From: Protula sp. h YS-2021
Lineage: Eukaryota; Annelida; Polychaeta; Sabellida; Serpulidae
DNA length: 64,000 nucleotides
NCBI GenBank assembly: GCA_949752745.1
Contig: OX457025.1
Span: 50,861,098 to 50,925,097, forward strand
Reading direction: 5' to 3'
The notes under the pieces: generated by a model
The model's input: the letters and a program-made list of their open reading frames with translations, nothing else
Database searches by the model: none
Told to the model about the DNA's origin: nothing
Shown: positions 54,663 through 64,000 of the stretch, one piece after another
Layout of the letters: each line of letters starts with the position of its first letter
How positions within the stretch are numbered: position 1 is the stretch's first letter
Position numbers and translations under genes: made by a program

Positions 54663-54881
54663 GGATGAAAAGTGAATATCGGATCCCAGTACGGGTACAC
54701 ATGGGGTTACCCATGAAGTACTTGGAGCCAACCATAAAAGTTTTGTACTCCAGTGAAATTAATTTCAAATTTTTTAGAAATTGCATTTCAACTGTGTTAC
54801 GGGCAAAGAAAAGATAGGATGATACTTTTCAAAGCATCGGGTCGATCCAACGGCAGCTGCAAGGCATTTGTATGAACAAAA
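54663..54881 (-). repeat. DIRS right (5') inverted terminal repeat
   Basis: Reverse complement of the inner part of 47263-47512. The outer end, CAAGGCATTTGTATGAACAAAA, has its complement in the internal region at 47650-47675. Confidence 0.9.
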
Positions 54882-55426
54882 AGATGGTTATTGGGGATTT
54901 ATGGGTTTAGTCGGAGAGACATGTGTTTTGTTTACAAAATCAAGAAACTAAATAGGTGTCGATTAAAGTTGTGTAAGCGTGTATGTTTTGTTAGCACTGA
55001 CCGCTCTAGTTTAAGTCAATTTTCGTTGGATCAGTAGCTGTTTGTTTTAACAGCTCTTTGTTTTAACGCTCGTTACAATAGTGCGCAAGGTATATCCCAA
55101 CAACATATAACAACAAATAACTACACAGATAATGTATTTAAATAAAAATGGCAATATTTTCGACACGATTCTCTATTCGATTAATCGTCGCTAGAGGCTT
55201 CCGGTTAATCGATTCCGAATAATCTCGCCGATTCCTAACACTATTGTCATGTGATCTCTCATGTGATCCGCCTGACAGGTGAGAAAACATGAGAAGGCCA
55301 TTTCGTGAGTAGGTTGTTTAGCATTGCATTTTTCCAGTCAATCCTCAAATGATCTCGAAATTCATTTTGTGATATTTTGCGGGGAAGAACGACAAGTCGC
55401 TATCTTCGGTGCACCTATCCTCTATC
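54882..55426. other. unassigned spacer
   Basis: Begins with the possible 3' flank of a split D element (54905-54935). Positions 55150-55245 have GATTAATCG / CGATTCCGAATAATC motifs of an unidentified, possibly hAT-derived repeat ending AACACTATTG. No exon is recognised. Confidence 0.35.
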
Positions 55427-56020
55427 TACAGTGCATTGCATAAGTCTTGAATATTTTGGGGAGGTCAAACAGAAATCTGACAAAATGATCAGTATGCTTA
55501 TTGTTTGGTTAAGCGACAATGCTTCTTGAAATCTAAAAGTAACAAGTATGGGAAAGTGTTGCAAATCTCTTTATTATCTCAAAAACTACAGACTTCAACA
55601 GAAACGTGAGTATTTCGCGTGTCCACCTCTTGCATGAATAAGAGCGTCAGTTCGTACGCGCATCGAACTGATGCATCGGCGTATGTTGTTGATCGAAATG
55701 GCATTCCATTCTTCAATGATCATTTGCTCAAGGTCACGGATATTGGTCTGACAAATCTGGCTTTACGCGTGCCATGCGTGACCCGTGTTCGTGAAGACGA
55801 CGTACCACTGTTGCCGTTGAAATTGATCACCCACCAAGTCTCCTAGGAGTGGCAATACGGTTCCAAATTTCTGGAGCTGAGACATAACAAAATGTACTCT
55901 AATTTTGAAAATTCAGTGTATTCCGTGACATGAAAGCATTATTTTTGTGAAACATTTTTTAAACTTTAAGACGATTCTGAAACAAATTTTCTGTTTATTC
56001 TTTAAAGCAAAAGCATTTTT

Positions 56021-56990
56021 AGCCCAGCTTACGCTACACGTAACCAGTCTCGGTGGCCTAGTGGTTAGAGTGTCCGCCTCGAGACTGGAAGATCGTGGGT
56101 TCAAACCCCGGTCGGGTCATACCTAAGACTTTAAAATTGGGACTCCTCCTTGCTACCCTGTAAGGCACTCCACATTTAAGGGTTAGAAGGAGGGCTGGAA
56201 TGCCCCATTTCAGTATAATGTGGCAGGGGGATCCCGATATGACCATAGCAGTTGAAAGGGATCTAAAGAACAATACAATACAATACAATACGCTACACGT
56301 AAGCTGGGGTATTTCTATCGGTTTGCGGGTGGCGTCCGTTAGTTAGATAGTTAGTTAGTTGTTTATTTAGTAAACTTTGTTTCAAAATGCATCTCCTCCA
56401 ACAAATTATTTTGATCCGATGTCTTTTATTTTTTTTTGTGAGGCATCCCTAAGCGGTCATGCATACAGCTTGTGCTTTTCTAGTCGATCGGGTGATTTTT
56501 TTAATTTTTGGCGAATTTTTGAATAAAAAATTTTGAAATGTATCTCCTCCTGCATTTTTGACCCGATGTCATTTATTTTTGGTATGAGGTACCCCTTAAG
56601 GGTCATGCATACGGCTTGTGCGTCTTTAGTCGATCGAACAATTTTTGTATTTTGAAGCAAAAATCTCGAAAATAATTCAAAATGCATTTACAATTTTGAG
56701 TCGATGTCTTTGATTTTTTTTATGAGGCATCCCTGAACGGTCATGCATACGGCTTTTGCTTATCTAGTCGATCGGGTGATTTTTGAATTTTTGGGGAATT
56801 TTTGAAGAAAAAATTTTAAAATGTATCTCCTACATTTTTTATCCGATGTCATGTACTTTTGGTATGAGGCACCCCTAAGGGGTCATGCATACGGCTTGTG
56901 CTCTTCTAGTCGATCGGATGATTTTTGAATTTTTGGGGAATTTTTTAATAAAAAATTTTAAAATGTATCTCCTCCTACATTTTTGACCAG
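56021..56990 (+). mobile_element. Helentron-like element, family A copy 5, 3' truncated, with SINE insertion
   Basis: Begins AGCCCAGCTTACGCTACACG after TTTTT, is interrupted in its first hairpin loop/arm by a SINE, and resumes CGCTACACGTAAGCTGGGG. Four to five ~150-bp units follow. At about 56985 it passes into mariner interior without the A 3' end. Confidence 0.7.
56044..56288 (+). mobile_element. tRNA-derived SINE, type 1, with 14-bp TSD
   Basis: About 90% similar to the SINE at 17387-17625: A box GTGGCCTAGTGGTTAGAGTG, B box GGTTCAAACCC, core CCCCATTTCAGTATAATGTG, tail (AATAC)n. The duplication TACGCTACACGTAA lies at 56030-56043 and 56289-56302. Confidence 0.92.
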
Positions 56991-57333
56991 AACAATTTGC
57001 AAGACTTCATTTTGACCCTCCCTCGTGTTCAGGAAGGTGTGGACAATTTTTTTCGCAACCGAATTCATTGTTTATGGTTTCAACTTGTAGCGGAAACATG
57101 AAACTTCACCTACTATGACGCAAAAAATGTGCGAAAATTTCTACTCACCTAAATCCAACGGCCCCAAAATATTCCAGACTTATTTAAGGCACTGTAGTTC
57201 ACATCATCCATATCAAGTATATGATTAATTTTATTCAGACATCGTTACTGTATGAAAACAGTCACTAAGACTCTTAAGTTTGAATGAATAAACTAAACTC
57301 GTTTATTACACTTGGGGATTTTCAATCTCCTAG

Positions 57334-58160
57334 TTATGTCTCCCCGACCGAGGGGAGACATATTGTGTTTGTGCGTTGTGTGTGTGTGTGTGTTTGTGTG
57401 TGTTTGTGTGTGTCAGTCTGTTGTGAACAAAGTGTTGTGTGCAAGATATCTCGAGAACGAAACGTCGATCGGTGTCAAACTTGATCGATTTATTCCTTGG
57501 TTAGGTCGGATGTTTCTATCAATTTTTACGCATGTTTTTACCTATGAATAATTCAGGTATGAAACGTCATTACGTAAAAATCTTGTGTGCGAAATATCTC
57601 AGCTGCTGAACATCGGAAAAAGTTGAATCTTGGTGGGATTGTTGCTTGGTAGGTGCGAAAGAAACTTTATTTTTTTCGCGAATATTGCGAACAAATGCGG
57701 CGTATGACGTAATCGCGTAAAGTATGTATATATTTTGAACAAGATCTTGTGTGTAAAATACCTCGATAACGGAAAGTTCTATTGACTTCAAATTTTATGT
57801 GGGTATCGTTTGGGTCAGTCGGACGGTCCTGTCAACTTTTCAGGCATGTCACCTGATTAAGGCAGGTGTATGACGTCATTACGTAAAAATCTTGTGTGCG
57901 AAATTTCTCAGCTGTTCAACATCGAGGAAAGTTGTTTGGTAGGTCCGAAAGAAACTTCAAATTTTTTCGCGAGTTTCTCGTCTATGGCTGTTACGTAACA
58001 TGCCACTCAGTCAGGAGTCAGTGTCAGTTGTCGTGCATGATGGATTCGTTATTTACGAGGCTATGGAATGCTATTGTCGTATTATAGGTCTAAGCAGGTC
58101 TAGGTATTGGTTTTTTTTCGCCGCATACTTGATTTGGTTGCCAAGGTGTTCTATATATAG
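57334..58160 (+). mobile_element. Helentron-like element, family D-like, 5' part
   Basis: 5' hairpin TATGTCTCCCCGACC, GAGGGGAGACATA, then a GT-rich stretch and three ~270-bp repeats (GTGTGCGAAATATCTCAGCTG, ATGACGTCATTACGTAAAAA). No 3' partner is found before the hAT end at 58164. Confidence 0.55.
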
Positions 58161-58740
58161 GACCAGGGTTCGGGCGCCTCCTGGAAAACCTGGAAATCTC
58201 CTGGAAATGGGAAATGGCCAACTCCTGGAATTCCATCAAGACTCCTGGAAAACTCCTGGAAATCGAAATCATAATTAATTTATTTTTATATTCATATGCA
58301 TGTCCAGATTTTAATAAATTTATATAAAAAGAGGATGATTTTTCCATTTGTCCTATTTATCAGAGCCTGGTAGATCGTAGACATATCATATGAACTTCTG
58401 GTAACAAAGATAACTATTTTCATGTCCATTATGATTGTGACACATTAAGGTCGTTCACACATTACTCGCACAGGGTGGGGGATGGGAAGAGGCTTTGATC
58501 ACTGGCCTTGTATATAATTTAAGTTCGCCTACACGATCTACAGAGATTTTTCGCTTAAAATATTTTTCCGACTTCTGACTTTTTGTCACAATAAATTTTT
58601 ACTGGAAAAGGATGCCATAAACAAGAAATCATATTTGTCTGCTCAGGATGTTAACATATAAATATTTTTCACTATCGCTTATTCATAACAGAAAATATGT
58701 GTTAAAAAGTTTGCAATATTTAATAATTTCATTACTTTTT

Positions 58741-59528
58741 AACCCAGCCGACTTTGTATGTATGTGCGTAGGTTAAACTTTTTCTTTAAAATGCTACTCC
58801 TCCTACAGTTTTGCTCCAATCGGTATGATATTACGTAGGAATGTTCCGTGGATGGTCCCCCACCTGGCTATTACTTTTTTGACGACTGACGAAAAACTTT
58901 TTGTGCCCGTTTTGACCCATTTTTAAAATGCTACTCCTCCTACATTTTTACTTCAATCGTTTAGATGTTACGTAGGGTTGTTCCCCACTGGTTCGCCTTC
59001 TAGGGGATTATTTTTTTCGCGGTTCGCTTTGAAGTTTGAGAAAAACTGGAATAAATGGTAGTAAATATCTGAATTATCAAACCATCCATTTTGCTCAGTC
59101 TTTTTCAAATAGTTATCAAATTGTAATCGAAAGTTTCTTAGGTGCTTCTCCACCTGGACTTTGCTTTTTTCGCAAATGACAAAAAATTGCCGAAATGTCG
59201 GAACCTCTGCAACATCCCTTTTCTTGTAGCTTCCAAATTTGAATTAAATTTTACATAGTTCTTGAAGTGGTTTTTAACCCAAGCTACTTCTTTTTGTCTT
59301 GATGTGGTTTTGTTCATTGAATCTTTTCAATAGTACGCGTGAACGTTCGTGGACTGCTCTCCATGTTCCTGGACGTGCTTGTGTTTTTTTTTCTTTTTGT
59401 TTTTTTGTTTGTTTTTTGTTTTTTTTTTTTTTTGTTCTTCATTTTTTTGCTTAACAGTATTCATTTCAGACTTTTTCTCTCTTTCCTTGTTTGGTAACTC
59501 GGCTGGGTCATGTCCTTGGACATGCTTG
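58741..59528 (+). mobile_element. Helentron-like element, family B copy 3
   Basis: 5' AACCCAGCCGACTTTG after TTTTT (the hairpin's second arm is deleted). 3' TCGGCTGGGT, hairpin ATGTCC TT GGACAT, GCTTG. The flanks join as TTACTTTT / TATATCTTGG; the same site at 41098-41113 is empty, so both borders are fixed and there is no target duplication. Confidence 0.85.
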
Positions 59529-60025
59529 TATATCTTGGTTGATACTTAAGCTGAAGTAAAGCTTATTTCTTTATTTCACATTGGGAGATTTATATCCTGG
59601 CCTGATTTGCCTGTCTGTGTGTAATGTGTGTGATCTTAGGGTTGAGTCTGAAGGAATAAACTGAGGACGTTGGGAGGAGGTCTGCATGGGAAAGCATGTT
59701 AATGGGGAAGAGTCAGTTAGGATACAGGATATATCGGGGTCTAGTTGTAGAAGTTAACAGGGATATGCCATGGTCCTTATTCAAGTCATATAATGCTGCA
59801 CGGATACATCCACAGTTATATATTAAAGAATCATACATAAACTACATGTGCAGTCTTTTAACTTTTCACCCGCTGCCCCATGCGCACATTTGTGACATCA
59901 TCCAATTTGCGAATGACTTAGTGTACGCCTTGGTTCAAGCACACCCCGCATTCTATGCGTATGAATTTATGGATGCTCATTAATATATCAAACAATCATA
60001 CTTTATACTAATTTCTTCCCTTTTT

Positions 60026-60881
60026 AGACCAGCCGTCGGGCTTTTCTTCTCACATCAATAGAGGGGCATCTGTCGTCTGTATGTACGTGTGTAAAATACT
60101 TCTTATCCTTCAGTTTTAATCAGACTCCTTTCAAATTTTGAACGAATGTTCTCCAGATAGGCCTCTCTTGAAAAGTTAGTTATTTTGGCAATCCGATCAA
60201 AATTGGTCAAATGGGGGGCATTTGAAATTTTATGAATCCCAGCTTTCAAAATGCTTTTGCGACAATTTTGAACAGATTTTATTTAAATTTTGTGCGAATG
60301 TTTTCTGTTTAGGCCTGTCTTGAAAAATTACTTTTTTTGGCGATGCGCCCAAAATTGCCTAAATTGGGGACTTTAAAAAAAATTTTTGGTGTCCAATTTT
60401 AAAAATGGTTCTCCCGCAATGTTGATTGGATTCCTTTCCAATTTTGTAAGAATGTTCTCTAGGTAAGCCTTTCTTGTAAATTACTGTTTTTGGTAATCCG
60501 AGGCGTTTTGTTTTCCAAAATGCTTTGCCAGCTACAGTTTGATTAGATTTATTCGATCTTGCTCTTTAGGTTGCTCTTTAGGTACTGTTTTCTATAACAT
60601 TTATTTGCGCTCCTCCAAAGATTTGCCTCATGCCGCCGTTTGTTTTTCAAAAAGTTCTGGTAGTAATTTTAGTCTGATTGCTTTCATTTTTAGGTGTAGT
60701 CCAACGTTAGGGCTGTTTGAATTACCTTGTTTAGATGCACAGGAGACTGAGCAAATTGCAGCCTTTGAAAAACTTCAGTAACCGGTTTTTAAACTATGAC
60801 TACCACTTTTTGGCGTCTACACAAGTCTTTATACTTGATTGACTACATCGCAGCTGGTCAAAATGTCCCTGGATATTCTTG
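60026..60881 (+). mobile_element. Helentron-like element, family C copy 6
   Basis: Starts AGACCAGCCGTCGGGC after TTTTT; ends TCGCAGCTGGTC, hairpin-like AATGTCCCTGGATATT, CTTG. Orthologous to 41597-42376 within the other H copy. Confidence 0.75.
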
Positions 60882-60989
60882 TTGAAATCTGGGAAACTAA
60901 TGAAATCTCCACGGAAACTCCTGGAAAAAGGATCCAAAATTTCCTGGAAACTCCTGGAAATTGACCAGGAAAATTCCGCACGACCCCTG

Positions 60990-61345
60990 TTAATAGGAGC
61001 TGTTTTGTATCGATTAGCATTGTTTGCAGAAAGAAGCATTTTTCACTATTAAAGTGGGTCATCTGATATCTTGTGTTATGAGAAGCAGCTCGCCATTTTG
61101 GCACCGAAATGTCTCCCCCCTTCTACCACCGAGGTGCGTCATCTGATGCGCAGGTATGAAGAATGCCTTTCTAGTGCTTTTTGGCCGATGAGAATCTGTG
61201 AAGACAAGGTAGTATATCATGGCTATAACAACACTTAGGGTACAGACCGTTACCGTTGCCTTGGGTTAAAGGTTTGGCGTTGCGTTTATAGTCGGACCTA
61301 CATTAAATACCTGGGAAGGGGCGGGGCGTGTGGAGGATGATGGTT

Positions 61346-61400
<55 letters not shown>
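60990..61400. other. unassigned spacer ending in A52
   Basis: No gene is recognised. An uninterrupted run of 52 A lies at 61349-61400. No retroposed gene or duplication was found beside it. Confidence 0.5.
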
Positions 61401-61403
<3 letters not shown>

Positions 61404-61419
61404 CGACTACCTTCAAGAC

Positions 61420-61665
61420 CTGGAGAAAAAGATGTGAAGTAAGACCCGTTCGTCGTGACCCCTTCCAGATTCGGGTAAAAGGACGTTGGGTAAAAACTGC
61501 CTGTCTAGACCAACTTCCAGACCTGGATAAAAATGTAACGTACAATAAAACTACTGTAGTGGCCAATTTCAGATCTGGATAAGAAGGACCTACAGTAAAA
61601 CCCGATTTAGCGACCACTTTCCAGACTTGGATGAAAAAAGACGTCCATTTATATCTGTTTTAGTG
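61420..61665 (+). repeat. ~62-bp repeat with ACTTCCAGACNTGGATAAAA
   Basis: Four copies of a phrase like CCAACTTCCAGACCTGGATA. The last includes CAGTAAAACCCGATTTAGCG, similar to Tc1/pogo-type ends. No transposase. Confidence 0.6.
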
Positions 61666-61789
61666 ACCGCCATGTGTTTTGTTTATTTCGAATTTTTTTA
61701 CAATGAATTGTAGTTATGTTTGCTGTACACTGACCTCTCTAGTTTATTGCTTTGCACGTCTCAGTAAGGTGTTTCCGTATGTTTCCTTT

Positions 61790-62320
61790 TTCCGCCAAAA
61801 CTTTGTTACTCGAACTCCTCTGAGACGCCTAGGGTTAGGACGACCAAATTTGGCAGAGACATAATGCAGTATATTTAGTTGATCCAGGTCAGCTTTTTTT
61901 TAGAAATTCATTAAAATGTCATTTGCAAAAACGGACATTGACGTTTGAAATTTGAAAACCTTGTCAAGCGAACTCCTCTGAAACGACTAGGGCTAGGACG
62001 ACCAAATTTGGAAGAGACATAATGTAGCATGTCTAGTAGGTCCAGCTCAATTTTTTTTATAAATTCATTAAAATTTTATTCGCAAAAACGGACGTTGAAA
62101 TTTGGAAACCTGTCACGCGAACTCCTCTGAGAGGACTCAGGCTAGCATGTGCAGTTGGTCCAGCGGAATGTTTATAAAAATCCATTAACATAAAATCTGC
62201 AAAAATGGGCATTGAGTCATTTAAGCCCATTGAAGGGTAGGCATGTGCTTTGATTGCGCAGTTAAGGGACCTAGTATGATAACAGCACAGGATATTGAGC
62301 CTAAAAACGATATGCAAGAG
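61790..62320 (+). repeat. ~130-170-bp tandem repeat
   Basis: Three copies of CGAACTCCTCTGAGACGCC, GGACGACCAAATTTGG, CATTAAAATGTCATTTGCAA. An inverted relative is at 16130-16320. Confidence 0.7.
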
Positions 62321-62329
62321 GTATCTCGA

Positions 62330-62930
62330 TAACTTTCACCTCCTCGGTCATGGTCAAGGTGAAAAACCGTAAGTTAAAGATTATCTCGAAAACGGTTAGA
62401 ACATAGAGCGATTTTGAGCTGTTCTTCGACTCTTTGGGCCTAAAAGAGTATATGTAAGAGATACTCAGTGACCTTGACTTCCTCGATCATGGTCAATCCG
62501 AAAAACCGGAAGTTGAAGGTTATCTCAAAAACGGTTAGAGATTTTGAGCGACTTGGGGCCTAAAAGATGATATGTAAGAGGTACATCGGTGACCTTGACC
62601 TCCTCGCTCATGGCGAAAGTCCGGAAACGGAATTTGAACGTTATCTGGAAAACGGTCAGAGATAGTTATTTTGAGCTTATTTTCGACCCTTTGGGCCTAA
62701 AAGACGTTATGTAAGAGGTACCTCGGTGGTCTTGACCTCGGTCATGGTTAAGGTGAAAAACCGGAAGTTGACCATTATCTCTAAAACAGTTAAATTTTGA
62801 ACTTTTTTGGGGACTTTTGGGCTTAAAAGGTGATCTACAATGACCCTGATTCCTAGTTCATGCTCAATTTTGAATTTTGAGAGTTCAGAATCGTATTTTT
62901 TGTGGCCCCAAGTGTAATTTTCGCTACTCG
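62330..62930 (+). repeat. ~115-bp tandem repeat, inverse of 10340-10740
   Basis: Five copies of GACCTCCTCGGTCATGGTC, AAAAACCGGAAGTTGA, TATCTCGAAAACGGTTAGAG, TTTGGGCCTAAAAGA. The motifs resemble those common in invertebrate intergenic repeats; none is coding. Confidence 0.8.
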
Positions 62931-63599
62931 GTAGGAAAAACGATCTAGTTTTAGTCTGAAACGGTCGCGAGCTCATGCTTTATTGCACAGTTCACTGTCT
63001 ATGCGGAAAGGAGCGGAAATTTTCTCAGACTTCTGACTGGTTGAAAGAAATCGCCCGTGATTGGTAAACTGGCGCTACGATTTTATTGGATAACTGTTCT
63101 TTCTTGTGATCATGTGACCTCGACTTTTGTTGGTGTTTTTGCTTTATAATTGTTTTCCGTTAACCCAAATAAAAATTAAAAGTGAAGTTAAAAAAACGTT
63201 AAGAAACGTTAGGAAAGGCCGTGTAGTTGAGTGTGAGACCCGTATCTCCCCTCACCCACACCGCCCTCCCTGTCCTCAACTTTCTTGCCCGTTGTAGTTA
63301 ACTGCGTATATCTTAAATATCATCCACTTGAGTGGGAAAATTAGTAACAAGCAGTTCCTGTGTGCGTAGATTTTTCTCTTTTTTGAGAAAGTTTATTCCT
63401 TATCATGCTCAGAAATTTCTCACTCTGTCTTGTTTATCTTGGGCCGTCGTATCGGTTATCTGCTGCCCTGTTATCTATCCCAGTCAGTTGTTTCCTCACG
63501 CAAGTGCAGCGAAAAAAAGCTTGTTGACTTATTCGAGTGATGCTCGATTTCGTGTGCGTAAAAACAACGTCACCTGGAATGGAGTCAAGTGCATTGCTG

Positions 63600-64000
63600 T
63601 TTTCTCACCCTGTCTCTCGTGTGGTTACAGGCCAACGTCAACGGGGAAGAGGCGGGTGTTTTCATTCACTCATGCATACACATTCACCCACTCATTCACC
63701 CCCAGTCACTCACGTGTCGTTACAGGTGGGAGTAACCTATTGTGCTCTGCGCCAAAGTCAGTGGGGAAGATGTGTACTCAATCTCTCATCCCCACCCCAC
63801 ACACTCACTAACCCTCTCACCGACTGACTTTCATTCACCCACTCACTCATTCAGTCACACTCATGTGGTCATGGATGGGGGTAACCTGGTTTTCTCGGCG
63901 TCCGCCCAGTCGTGCAAGAAGCTGGAGTACTCATATCCACTCATTCTCGCTGACTCGTATGGTTACAGGTGGGCAGGATGCTGGTGCACGCATTGACCCA
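63600..64000 (+). repeat. degenerate tandem copies of a POLQ Walker-A exon with splice acceptors
   Basis: Copies start after TTACAG at 63630, 63725 and 63968; a fourth, at about 63872, lost its acceptor. Copy 63726 read in the phase required by exon 7 gives GGSNLLCSAPKSVGKMC. Copy 63872 gives GGNLVFSASAQSCKK. The copy after 63630 lacks ~25 bases and gives PTSTGKR. POLQ is expected to read NLVYSAPTSAGKT at this point, so all are damaged versions. The intact exon 8 is probably just beyond the window. Confidence 0.65.

Larger units (their letters stand above)
47263..54881 (-). mobile_element. DIRS-type tyrosine-recombinase retrotransposon, near full length
   Basis: Coding is on the minus strand in the order gag, RT, RNase H, recombinase. 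Inverted terminal repeats lie at 47263-47512 and 54663-54881, and an internal complementary region at about 47567-47705 is complementary to the outer end of each repeat joined head to tail. These are the hallmarks of DIRS elements, which replicate through a circular intermediate and integrate by a tyrosine recombinase without target duplication. The terminal repeats are nearly identical over ~180 bp, so the insertion is fairly recent. An in-frame stop and two frameshifts make this copy defective. No adenine methyltransferase domain, often present in DIRS, is visible. Confidence 0.9.
55429..57194. mobile_element. Tc1/mariner-like element, interrupted by element A copy 5
   Basis: Ends CAGTGCATTGCATAAGTC and its inverted partner (GACTTATTTAAGGCACTG), continuing inward to AATATTTTGG / CCAAAATATT. 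TA flanks both sides (55427-55428, 57195-57196). The interior before 56020 contains a decayed coding-like stretch (55600-55845) with phrases common in such elements but no intact transposase. Confidence 0.75.
58164..60989. mobile_element. hAT-like element H, copy 1, containing elements B copy 3 and C copy 6
   Basis: Left end CAGGGTTCGGGCG, right end CGCACGACCCCTG. CTCCTGGAAA repeats lie at 58177-58262 and 60918-60960. It is collinear with 40497-45685 outside the later insertions, including an unassigned middle segment (GGTAGATCGTAGACATATCATATGAACTTC). No target duplication is clear. Confidence 0.7.

Noticed and set aside
55619..55846. Plus-strand 75-codon frame as a host exon
   Set aside because: It lies inside the Tc1/mariner-like element and reads as decayed element sequence.
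61349..61400. Poly-A tail of a processed pseudogene
   Set aside because: No gene-like sequence or target duplication is visible next to the A-run.
61303..61617. Poly-Phe/poly-Lys frames
   Set aside because: They come from the A52 run.

Overview
The window is metazoan nuclear DNA: spliced exons with GT-AG borders, tRNA-derived SINEs, hAT and Tc1/mariner elements, and a tyrosine-recombinase retrotransposon. A mollusc or other lophotrochozoan seems plausible from the repeat style, but nothing here fixes the taxon. More than 80% of the window reads as repeats, and I see only one host gene.

Host gene. The + strand from about 23.35 kb carries the 5' part of a DNA polymerase theta (POLQ) gene. Seven exons (23350-23591, 23869-23908, 24039-24086, 24765-25875, 29249-29317, 31537-31645, 32255-32370) join in one consistent reading frame and end in the diagnostic start of the theta helicase domain ([12 protein letters not shown], then MFEWQAECL). 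The next exon should carry Walker A; it lies beyond the window or at its very edge, so intron 7 exceeds 31 kb. The 3' half of exon 7, with its splice donor, is tandemly copied at the start of that intron. Degenerate copies of the expected next exon, with acceptors, sit at the window's right end.

Mobile DNA. The commonest class is a set of at least seven families of non-autonomous, Helentron/Helitron-like elements (called A to G here). Each begins with a hairpin or inverted repeat after a T-run. The 5'-terminal repeat recurs inverted just inside the 3' end. A short 3' hairpin follows, and the element stops at CTTG (CCTG or CTAG in two families) next to T. All copies I found lie on the + strand, many are nested, and several have an empty-site counterpart in the window that gives exact borders. 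Family A carries a 51-bp minisatellite, open in frame as a 17-residue repeat without being a gene. There are also hAT-type elements (1211-1609; 17935-19519 with a transposase C-terminus; 27630-27997; two copies near 40.5-45.7 and 58.2-61.0 kb; others), a Tc1/mariner-like element (55429-57194), and two SINE families sharing a core. A DIRS element (47263-54881) keeps inverted terminal repeats, an internal complementary region, gag, reverse transcriptase, RNase H and recombinase, but is broken by a stop codon and frameshifts. A second, older DIRS/Ngaro-type gag lies at 33.1-34.6 kb.

Layout. 1-2.85 kb: hAT MITE and unassigned DNA. 2.85-10 kb: elements A and C. 10.3-15.5 kb: fourfold nested element. 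16.3-19.5 kb: LINE fragment, SINEs, hAT. 20.1-22.9 kb: nested C element with A satellite. 23.3-32.4 kb: POLQ exons 1-7. 32.4-63.6 kb: intron 7, with gag fragment, minisatellites, nested elements and DIRS. 63.6-64 kb: degenerate POLQ exon copies.
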